In this document: positions 23,922 to 35,600 of the stretch, piece after piece
Numbering within the stretch: position 1 is the first letter of the stretch
Layout of the letters: every line of letters starts with the position of its first letter
DNA from: Daphnia pulex
Taxonomy: Eukaryota; Arthropoda; Branchiopoda; Diplostraca; Daphniidae
DNA: 64,000 bases
Reading direction: 5' to 3'
Assembly: GCF_021134715.1 (NCBI RefSeq)
Contig: NC_060019.1
Location: 7,688,001 to 7,752,000 of the forward strand
The notes under the pieces: model-generated
Told to the model about the DNA's origin: nothing
Database searches by the model: none
What the model saw: only the letters and a program-made list of their open reading frames with translations
Made by a program: the position numbers and the translations under genes

Positions 23922-26685
23922 CCGCGACCAGCCTCGCCCTCCATCATCAGCTCATCTTCTTTTTAAAACTATATTTCATATATTTATATGGGATTATCAT
24001 AACACACAGAGCACACTTATAATACCAGGTAGCGAGGCAGATTCAAAATTTCAAATCGATTTGCTGCACTTCGGGACGGCATTTTCCCGCTTTTTCTCGT
24101 TCCTTCCCTCCCGAATCCCACTCACCCCCCCCCCCGTATATTCATGATGATTGATTTCATCCGATATCAAAGCTTATTTAAACAATGCATATATTCAGCA
24201 CAACGGCAAAGGCTCAACGTTGCAGAATTATTTTCACAAAGACAAATTGCAATATCAATTTTTTTGTCATTATTCATTTCATCGCCCGCGCTCTTTTGAA
24301 TCCTCTTGTCTGTTTTATTGATCGGTTCCAATTCATTCTAATCGTCATAAAGATTATTATCAATTTATCATTTGTTGGTCACTTTAAAAAAAACGAGATC
24401 CGAGGTCCAGCTCTTTAACTCTTTCTCTACATTATTATTATTATTATCAATATTATGATTATTATTATCGTTATATTTCAAATACCGTACAGTTTTTTTA
24501 CGTAACAGTACAATATAAACACAATACTAAGAAGCGTTTGAGCTTTGGTTCGCTGCATATGATCAGCCTCATACAAGGCCGAAAATCCCGCACCGAGGCG
24601 AGTACAGTTTGTACATCTGTGATAACGCCCTTTTCGTGAGCACAGCATTTTGGCTTAAAAAAAAAAACAATTGTGTTTCGTTTCGTCTCTTTTGTGTCCA
24701 ATTGCTCTATTTTCTCTCTCTCTCTCTCTCTATCTCTCTCTCAACATCTATCTTTCCTCCTCCCCCCCTCCGACTCTCCCGGTTACTCACGCAAAAGATG
24801 GAAGAATCACCGAACGGAAATACCCCGAGCAACAACAGCGTCACATACAGCACTCTTCATGGAAAACTCAAACGGCTTCCATCGGAAGGACACACATGTA
24901 CACACACACACATGTAACACAAGTACACGCAACATATTAACACACACTCACACAACGAAAAAAAAAAATTATTTGAATGGAATGATTTTGCTGCTGTGTG
25001 AATTCCTCATCTGTATGCGCGTCTCGCGGATCTTTTGAACGTGAAACTTTCCTCTTCTGGTGCTTCTTTCGTCTTCGTTTTGATTTGATTTCATCATGTT
25101 TCGTAGGGCTGTGGGAGTGGATTATAATCTGTGCTCGACTGTTTTATATTCCTTTAATTTCTCTTTCGATTTTTTCTTTTGATTTTTCTGGATCATTTCC
25201 TCCGCGTATGTTCCTTCTCGACGGCGTCGTTGTGTTGACTGGTCGAATTCCAAACCAATCGAAACTCACCACCCCTTTCTCCTTCGTGTTGCGTGACTCG
25301 TTCTTACTTTTATTTTCGACGATTGCGTGCGATCGACACATTTCAAATCTAGCATAATTTTCTTGTCTCGTTTACTATATTAGTGACTATAATAGCTTAA
25401 ATAATGGAGAGCTCGCTCTCCGTCATTCTCGATAAATTGCTCCAATGGATATTTTCCAAATCGGGAAAAAAAAATAATTATTCGATACATTCGAATGAAA
25501 TTTGCAGTGTAGTAACAGTATACATTCAGAGACTGAGAGGCTCACGCTCCAAGGAGCGGGAGATGAGAGTTGCGGTTTTCGACAGTCAACTTTTTTTTAC
25601 GACACAATTTTCTGTCCCAAACCCTGCCGTCTTTTTACTGTCCAAAAAGTTGTTTTTAGTATATATCTTTGTACATATAGACGATAAGAAGCCTTACAAG
25701 CCTTTTAACCAACTAGACACATCTTCGCGCCACACTGCGTCCTCGTCGTCAGTGAACAAAGAACTTCTTCATTTTTATTTATTTTTTTTTAATCGAGAAA
25801 ATCTATAATTTTTGGGGAAATTCAGAATCGTCTTGTTTTTTTTTCAGTTACGAACACATTTCAAAATCAATCGGACGATCATTGGCACGAATGATTTGAT
25901 GGTCAGTTAATCCTTATTACACCCTACTCCCTCCTCGTAAAAAAAAAAAGAAAAAAATCTCAATTACCTGCCATTTGCCAATTTCGGCTCTCATGTATAT
26001 TTCAATTCAAAGTCGGTTCGATCACAAAGCGATCGATGGTTTTTCAAGCCTCTCCGATGTGTGTCTCGACAAAGAAAAGAAAACACCAAACATCGTTTGT
26101 TTTGTGGCTCCCAGATTATTTGATAACTGTTCTGATTTTCTCTTCTCTTCTACTGCATCTTTCTCTTTCCTTTACCTATCTCTCTTTCGATTTGATTTCG
26201 GACGAATTCGCACCGTGTTTTATTCCCCTCGACCGTTTCTTGTATTGTTGCCGCTGTACATACTGCGTGGCCTCGCATTCCATTAATCCATGAATCAATA
26301 CAACATTTCCAAATAAAAAAACACACACATACAAAAAACGAATCTTTCGTTGGGACTTAATATTTAGGTTCCTAAAATAAACTTGCAACGAGAAACGATG
26401 CCCCAGAAAGAAAAAGGAGAAAAAAAATCTGCGCGGGAATGATGGAATTTTCCAGTGAAATCCAGAGTGAATCGGTGGTGCTGCGTTCCAATTATGGGAT
26501 AGCTTCTTCCATGGCTTTTCTTTCTTTTTTCCCCCTCATTTGGACGAAAGGGTTTCAGAGTTTTGATGGGGATCAATAAACGTTCATTATCGTGCATTTC
26601 ACTGACATCTAAATAATCTTAATACAGCAATACCAAGTACAAGACTCGACCCTTTCAAATAAGCCAACAGTCGTGTGATCACGGC
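23922..26685. other. para 3' UTR and convergent intergenic DNA
   Basis: This 2.8-kb stretch is AT-rich, with CT runs (about 24714-24743) and short CA runs (about 24897-24912 and 24942-24955). It should hold the para 3' UTR and, on the minus strand, the ING3 3' UTR, since the two genes converge. Candidate plus-strand AATAAA signals occur near 26314, 26376 and 26574. None can be assigned without transcript ends. No conserved reading frame was seen. Confidence 0.6.
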
Positions 26686-29600
26686 TTACTGCTTCCTTCC
26701 TCTCCGTTTCATCGATGTAGCACAACGAGGGCAATACCATTTCCCTTTGGGAGGGGCTGTTATGTCGACGCAAGCGTAATGGAACCACTCTAGAGGGCAC
26801 TGCCAAACAAAAGTCATCGAACTATAGAACCCCGTATCGTTATGATTGAATAGCAAATCACTCTTACGTCTGGATTGTCACAAGCCACCATGTCGCCGTA
26901 ACTGACTTGATTACATAAACAGTAGCGGGGTTCGTTAGGGTCCGGCGCCCATTCGCCCTCAACAGACTCTTCGGTTTCCATGGTTTCTTCAGTAACCACC
27001 TCCATTGGTTCATTTGCAGCAACTGGCAGTTCGATGACTGGTTCTCGCCTCCTAACAATCAAACACAATTATTTTTTTGTTTCTCTCAGGAACAGAATAA
27101 AGTCCCATTACTTTTTCTGCTTCTTTGTAGCAGTGGACGCCAGAATAGTTGTGTTGGCCGCTGCTTCTCGCGCATCGCTGGATGAGAGAGCAAGACTAGG
27201 GGTAATGCCCAAAACACCGACGTCGGTCGACTGCGTGAATTGTTGCAGTGCTTCGTATGACGCTTTCATGCTTGCACTGCGCCGACCCTGTTGCATCTAA
27301 ATTTAAAACAAAAACAAAAACGTTTTATTGGGGAAATACGATTCAGTAGAAGTAATTTGAGAAGCTGTTTTGCATTTACCTGCTGAGTTGCAGCTATTGC
27401 CTGGGAAGCAGCTGCAGCTATGACGGAACTTCCCGAACTGCTATGACCCAAAGTAGCTGAAATGGGAGCTGCAACAGCCAGCGGAGTAGTAGGAATCGCT
27501 TGAGACGCGGACGGAGTCTCCCCATACCATGTTTTTTCCATTGCCGGTAGACTAGCAGTACTACTTTGCCGATTCATTTGCGTTGCCCTGCAGAAATTTA
27601 GAAATTAGCAAGATAAACCTTCTTTTACATCTAAAAACAATTACCCAATTTGGCGCCTTCCATCTCTCTCACGATCTCTCTCCGTTACCCGTGCATGAGA
27701 AGTAACATGGCGATTCTCTTTTTGAGAATGGGATCCGTTATGCATGTCCAGTTCGAGTGACCCTAGTATAGGAGATACAAAAAAAAATTAACAAAATGAT
27801 CATGAACATTTAGTTAGCAGATTACTAACGCTTTTCAAGAACTTCTGTGATTCCTCTGTTGTCAGCTTCCAGCTCCATTTTGAATTTGTGAAGTTCCTGG
27901 TCCAAGCGACGTAGGTACCGATCAACCAAATCATACATTTGGTTGGCTTGTTGAACCTTTTCATCTTAATTCCCATCAAATCACTCACAATAATAGAAAG
28001 TCACAAAATAATTAAATATCTGTGACAATTACCAGCATCATCCAACACTTTAAAGTAGTCTTTACGAATGTTTTCATATTCAGCATCTCTCTCCGGGGTC
28101 TTCAGCTTTTTGGCATTGCAAAACAAAACACGAATTCTCTCCTCAATGCTATCAGTAGTATCTGTTCCAACGAAAACAGTTATTGCTTGGAAAGAAACCA
28201 AAATTCGCCACTTATGTTAGGAATATTCCATTCCAACAGACGACGACGAGATCAGGGCGCCGCACAACAACACCGGCGCACCTACGCGACTATTGCCTTG
28301 GGGGCCCCCGATAGGTGGCCCCAAATTCAGTCGTTGGTCCCCAAATTCAGTCGTTGTTTCCCTACCCCCCTATTGTTTATTCCCCCCCAATTTACTGTAC
28401 AATATTCAGTGTGTTAAAATAGACGAGAGGTAAAAGACACGGTTTTGTTCGTGTCTAATTTATTCAACTTGGAAACTGTAAGTAAACGGCCCGACACGCC
28501 GAACATCCCTATTACATTTTCTACATGGTCCTTCGAACGGTTTTTAACCCAGTGCATAACCGTGTCCTCCCTCTCAAATCACTCAAATCAACTCACTCAA
28601 AACTCAAAATTGTGAAGCCGGTTGGGGCTACACAATTCTAGACCCCCCAAACGTTTATCTTTGTTTCTTTCTTTTGTTGTTGGGTGGTTAAAATCTGCCC
28701 AAACTAAAACTACTAAATTGTAAAAACAAAAAAGACGTAGAAAAGGGGGGAACCTATGCCCAAAAATTCCATTTTTTTTCTTTCGACTTTTTTGTGCCTT
28801 TCGTTGTCGGGCTAGCCTGAGGGGGCGGCCATTGAACACGCCGTCCCAACCTCTGGCCCATAGATCGGCCTGGGCTAAACTACTGGGATTTCGTCTCCTC
28901 TTTTCATTGCACGTGTGTCCTCCCGTATCCATTCTTCGCTTGCTGATGGTATCGAGTCAGAAATAATCTTTCTCTTTCTCTCAACATTCACAGAGGAGCC
29001 GAAAGGTCTCCAAAACAACCGCTAAATACAATTATTGAATGAATATTCTCTGTCCATCTGTCCTTCCTTAAAAAAAAAAAGAAAAAAAACCCTCTTACAT
29101 AGGATCCCGAAACATCGGTGCATCCAAACGAAAAAAAAAAAAACTATTTCTCTCTCACGCTCACTGTAGTGGCACGCCGCAAGGGGCGCCACCAACAAAA
29201 AAAAAAAAAAAAAAAAAAAATTATTTCTCGCTCACGCTCAGTGTAGTGGCACGCCGCAAGGGGCGCCACCAAAAAAAAAAAACTTTATTTCCTCTCTCGC
29301 AAAGTGTAGTGGCACGCCGCAAGTGGCGCCACCAACAACAGAAAAAAACCAGATTCACTTAATTGAGTCATCCAGCCCGGATTTTTGCAGGAGCCTGGGT
29401 ATTACCCTAGCTCCAAATTTAAATCGATTCTTTTTCAGATACATCCAAGGGATTTCAAACAAAGTGGAAACAAAAAACGGAAACTCATCCGTTCCACGAA
29501 ACCCCAAGGAAAACAGGAAAAGGAAACGGGCAAATCAGTCGATAAGTGATCGAAAAAAAAAAAAAAAAAAAAATTAAATTAATTCTCTATTTCATCTCCT

Positions 29601-32600
29601 TTTCCCCAGTCAACAGCTCTTGAAGAGCTACACAACCAGGAAGAATGGTTCAGTCAATGAAAAACACAAGGTCAGCCACCAAAGGCCACATAACAAGAGC
29701 AATAACCCGGATCAACGGATTTGCAAATCAAGTAATGGCCCAAGAAGATGTTAAAGAACTAGAAACCTTAGAAACAAGATTGAAAAGTCTCTTCGAAAGC
29801 TACCAAAGCGCAACAAAAGAAATCAAGGAGAAATTAATAGCGACCAAGGCCGCGCAGGAGGAGATTGATGGGGATCTGGACACCTTTCTCCAAGTTCAAG
29901 ATGAAGTGTCTGGAGCAAGATCAATCATCAAGCAGAAGAAGCAAGAATGGTTGGACGACGTGAAAGAAAAGCAAGAGGCAAAGAAAGAAGAGGACAGAGA
30001 CAAACGATTGTTAGCGCTCTTCCAACAACAGGCAACAAGCCAAGCAGCAAATCAAGCGGCAAATCAAGCAGCAAATCAAGCAGCAAATCCAGCAACAAGT
30101 CAAGCACAGATGGCGCAAATTATTGCCCAAATCATGGCGGCCATTCCGGCACCTCCCGCGCCAGTAATCAACGTGACGGCAGCACCAGCCCCAGCTTCAG
30201 CCGTACAGTCGATACGATTGCCGCAGCGACAAATTAAGCACTTCAAAGGAGACGTACTGGAATGGACCCAATTCTGGGAATCCTTTAACGCAGCTGTCCA
30301 CTCTTCATCTCTTTCAAACGTCCAAAAATTCGATTACCTCAAGGAATATCTTAAAGGTGAGGCGTACCTGTTGGTTAACAATCTTGAATTAACAGATGCG
30401 AATTACCAAGTCGCAATCGACGAACTGAAAAGGATGTACGGGAAGACGGACGTTCTAATCGACGCGCACATTGAGAAACTGGATGCCTTGCAGCCCGTAA
30501 AGGACGGGAACGACGTTCCAGCTCTGAGGAGCTTCCAGCTGAATCTCCAATCGCACATTAGCGCGTTGGAAACGTTAGGAGTCCCCACAAGTTCCTTTGG
30601 CGGACTCCTCGGAGCAAGATTAATCAAATTAATTCCTACCAGGCTCCAACAAGAATGGGCAAAATCGCCAACAAACAAATCAACGGACATCGAGATGGTC
30701 ATCAAATTCATTGGAGATCAAATCGACGCGGCCGAAAGGTTCAACCGAATCAAAGGTGTGGAAAAGGAGAAATCGTCTCCAGCTCCTAAACAGCCCAAAC
30801 CGGCAAATCCACAGCCGGCAACAGCATCACAATTGGCAGTAGGAGCCAAAGCAAGTCCAGCTCCTCAGGTTAAATCCGCCTTAAAAAATAAAAACGTTAA
30901 ATTTAACCCAAGTTGGATTGTGTGCGAAAGGCCCTGCATCTTCTGCAGCCAAATTCACTGGCCGACAAAATGTCCGAAAGGGCTGACGGAAAGGAAAAAG
31001 ATAATCTTTGATTTGAAAAGGTGCGTCAACTGTTTTGGAGACAAACACGCGCTGAAGGATTGCACATCCGCCCGGAACTGCAACAAGTGCGGAGGGAGGC
31101 ACCACACCGCTCTCTGCGACAAAGGAGACGTCAGAGTCACCAATCCCACAACAGCAGCAATAATCGTGGCCAGCGATCCAACTTTGACAACCACAGCCTG
31201 TGCAAGCAGCTTTGGACAATTGATGCTGAAAACGGCAACAGTCATCATCAGCGGCCAAAACGGTAACGAAACAAGAGCGATTTTATTTGCAGACGACGGA
31301 AGTCATCGTTCTTGGGTGCTGAAATCACTCTCATCGCAACTTAACATGAAGACAGTAGCGGTGGAAAACATCAGCACAAGAGTGTTTAAGAAAAAGGAAC
31401 CCAACAAGCCCGAAATGACAAAAAACGTCGAAATGCAAGTAAGGGGCACCTGGCAAGGCGCCCCAAAAGTTACACTAATGGCTTTAGAATCGGATCACAT
31501 TTCAGATACCGGCCCGTACGTAGGATCCGAATTTGCAAACAGCCTCTGGATCCAAAACGAAAAATTGGCCGACGACAGATTCGAGATGGCACACACCGAA
31601 GATCAGCCAATTGGAATTTTAGTCGGAATGGACCAGATGTTCCAGATCATGTCGAATGAAGCCGCCATACAGAGTCCATGCGGATTGCGCGCGTTTCAAA
31701 CGAAACTCGGAAGAATGATTGCTGGACCATCTCAAGAAGCAAAATCGAAGACAGGAACTCAAGTAATCCAAAATTTAATTTTAACATCAAGTTACCCGAT
31801 TCCACAGATTACGTCAACATTCGCGACAAGTAGCCAAAAAAGAAAAATCCTTTCAACTCAAGCAAACAAAACTCCGATGGAAAAGGAGACTGGAACGGCC
31901 AGTCCCCAAACTACGCCAATAGGAGCGTCATTCTCAGATGCCCCAATCGGATCCAGCGGAGAAGAAGATAGTAAATGGTTTGAGAAGGAAGAACAAGTTG
32001 CTGCTAATTTCGACCTTTCTCTTTTCTGGAAAATAGAAAATTTTGCGAACCTTGAAGGCGCTGATGCAGTGGAATCGGATGATCGCTTCGATTTCTTTGA
32101 CGAAAAAATAACGAGATGGCCAGATGGAAGATACTGTACACCGATCCCTTGGACAACTGACAAGTGGAGACTTCAGAAAAATCTCCCGTTGGCCACCGGA
32201 AGAGTGGAAAGCACAATAACAAGATTGAGAAAAAATCCAGGAGACTTGGTGAATTACCACGCAGAAATCCAAAAGCTCATCGACAGCAAATTCGTCGAGG
32301 AGGCGAACATGGACTACGAAGAACTTCACACCTATCTCCCACATCATCCGATCTTCAGAGGCGACAAATCAACGACGAAAATCAGACCCGTCTTTGACGG
32401 AGCAGCAAAAACGAAATTTGGACCAAGTCTGAACGACGTGTTGGAGACCGGACCAAATCTCAATCCCGATCTCCTATCAGTGCTATTACGCTTCAGAAAG
32501 TACGAGATTGCCTGGATCGCCGACATAGAAAAAGCCTTTCTAAACATCGCCCTGCAGCCGGAAGATGCTGAAGCAATCAGGTTTTTATGGCCCAGGGATC

Positions 32601-35600
32601 CAGCAGTGGCTGGATCGCCTCTTATTGCCTACAAGTGGAAGAGAGTGCCCTTTGGCCTTAGTTCTAGCCCCTTTCTCCTACGTGTTACAATTAACAAACA
32701 TTTCAAATCACTAAAGTCTCGTTTTCCAGAAACTATTCAACAGCTGGAAGAAAGTTTGTACGTTGACGATTACCTCGGCGGAGCAAACAATTTATCAATC
32801 GCCAAGAAAAGAGTCGATGAGACGGACGAGATCTTTAGTGACGCCCAACTCAACATGAGAAGCTGGGCAACCAACAACGAAGACCTCAAACAACACCTGA
32901 AGGAGAAAGGACTGTCGAATCAAGTCGTAGGCCTACTCTCCCCAGCCTTGGACGGCCAACAGAAGGTGTTAGGAATCCGGTGGGACACCGGATCCGATTC
33001 GTTCAAATTCAACCCAGCATCCATCATCCAAGCAGTAGAAGAAGTGGGATCGGAAATCACCAAAAGAAAGATACTCAGTATCTCGGCAAGGATTTTTGAT
33101 CCAATTGGATTTTTATCTCCCACTGTACTTTTGTTAAAGATTATTTACCAGAAGCTCTGGGAAAAGGAGATAGGTTGGGACCAAGCAGCGCCAGCCGATA
33201 TCCAAAAATCTTGGAAGATAGTGATGACTGGTCTCGCCGATTTCACCGAACTACAAATTCCACGATGGATCGGACTATCCGAAAAAGTCACTTCTCACGA
33301 AATACACGTCTTCGGAGACGCTTCTGAAGCAGCGTATGGAGCCGTAGCCTACGCCCGACTCCAAAAAGGACAAGAAGATCCACTCATCATCCTACTGGCC
33401 AGCAAAACGAGAGTTGCACCCCTACCTAAGAAAAAAGTAACTTTACCGCGTTTAGAACTGCTGAGCTCACTTTTAGCCGTACGTTTAGGTGAAGTCGTAA
33501 AAAATGCAATGCAAGTCCAGTATTGGAGAACTATCTACTGGTCAGACTCCTTGGTTGCACTAGGATGGATTAGAGGAGAGCCGAACAAATGGAAACCATT
33601 CGTCCGAAACCAAGTGGAGACGATACGAAAATTTTCACAACCCGAGTGGTGGAGACACTGTCCAGGTCTCCAAAATCCGGCCGATCTTGCCTCGCGGGGA
33701 GCGCCAGCGCCAACGCTGGTAACCTCAACTCTTTGGTGGAACGGCCCGATTTGGCTCAAAGGAGAAGAAACGGAATGGCCAGATTCTCCCAACGACCAAA
33801 TTCCACAAACAATCCAGTCCGAAATGGAATCGGAAGCTAGGAGTACGACGGTCAGCACAACAGCAGCCATCGCAATTCCAACAGCCTCCGTCGACTGGAA
33901 TCTCGACAAAATTTCCACCTGGAATCGACTGTTAAGACGTACAGCCTGGGTCTCACGATTCCTCAGCAGGAGTCAAAAGAAGCTCAGACCTCCCGGTCCA
34001 GAACGAATGGAGTCGATAAAGGCAATTGGACCAGATGGAAAAGGAAGTGGAAAAGTTATCCGGATTACAAGATTATCCAGAGAGGAGCTGGATGAAGCGG
34101 AACTAACGATCTACAGACAGCTCCAACGAGAGCGGTATCCTAAGGCGTTTGAATCGCTACAGTTAGACAACACAATCCAGCCCAAGGAGAAAATCGCTGC
34201 ACTTTTTCCAATCTGGGACGCCAGAGACCGTCTCGTTCGAATCCATGGGAGAGTATCACTTGCCCTAAGAGATAGAAACATCGATCCCCCAATTTTGCTT
34301 CCTGCATCACATATAGTAATCACTTTCTTAATTACAGACAAACACGAGTCACTACTACATGCAGGAGCAAAAGTAACACTATCCGAGTTAAAAGAAAAAT
34401 TCTGGATAGTTAAAGGACGACAGCAAGAACTAGCAGCCCCTCTTCCTTTAAACCGACTCAAACATGCGCAATCTTTTCACGTTACAGGAGTCGATTTCGC
34501 TGGACCACTGCTGTACAAACCAGCACAGCGAAGGAAGAAAAGGAAAGCTCCACCAAGCGTCCAGGATCCGACGCCAGCAGACGATCCAACTGAAGAGCGA
34601 ATCGAGGAGCCACCCGCTGAAGGAGACGCTCCAATCGAAGCTCTAATCGTAGGCGAAGAGGATTCAGTCGAAGAAGATGTCGAAATCCAAGACATCTTAA
34701 TAACAACAACTAAAGCTAAGAAAACGAACCATCTTAAAAGTTATGTTTGTCTTTTTACGTGTGCAGTCACTCGAGCGGTTCACTTGGAACTACTACCCGA
34801 TATGACGGCGCGTTCCTTCTTACTAGCCTTTCGAAAATTCGCAGCTAGACGAGGACCCGTCTCAGTGATGTATTCGGACAACGCGCAAACGTTCCGATGT
34901 GTCGACCGATTCCTGAGAACTATTCACGCCGATCCCATCATTCAAGACTTTCTCGCGTCCAGAAAAACCCTTTGGATATTTTCCGCCAGCCTAGCGCCAT
35001 GGTGGGGAGGATTCTGGGAACGGATGGTGAGGAGCGTCAAGGATCTGCTGCGACGCTCCAACGGTCGAGCCTGCCTTGACTACATGGAACTGGAAGCGAG
35101 TTTAGCAGAAATCGAGAGCGTAATCAACGCCCGCCCACTCAGCTATATTGGGGAAGGAGCTGACGATCCACTTCCGATAACTCCTAACCAATTTCTAAAC
35201 AACAGACGTTCTACTCGTGCCGATCCGGAGCCAGCCGTTAACTTGCTGGATCCTACATCGACCAGCATCGTACTACAAGAGATGGACAAGAACAGGAGGG
35301 AATATGTCGCTGACATCTGTGCTAGATTCGTCGACGATTATCTACTCCAACTAGACAACTTCCACTCCAAAGGAAAATCCGGAAGGAAGATCCGCCTAGG
35401 AGAAGTCGTTGTTATCCACGACGAACACTCCAAACGACTCATGTGGTCTACCGGAGTAGTGAAGGAACTGATTCCAAGCCGCGACGGACTCATCCGTTCT
35501 GTCATGCTCAAGATTCCAAATGGTAATTTAATTAATAGAGCCATTCAATGTCTTCACCCTATAGAGCTGCGAGAAGATCTCGCCGAAGACGTCGAAATTG

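Noticed and set aside
26609..28201. A truncated ING pseudogene ending at the retrotransposon
   Set aside because: The missing first two exons were found beyond the element at 36089-36160 and 36233-36260 with matching phases, so the gene is complete.
30881..31258. Minus-strand frames of about 100-125 codons inside gag-pol
   Set aside because: Antisense shadows of the retrotransposon ORF.
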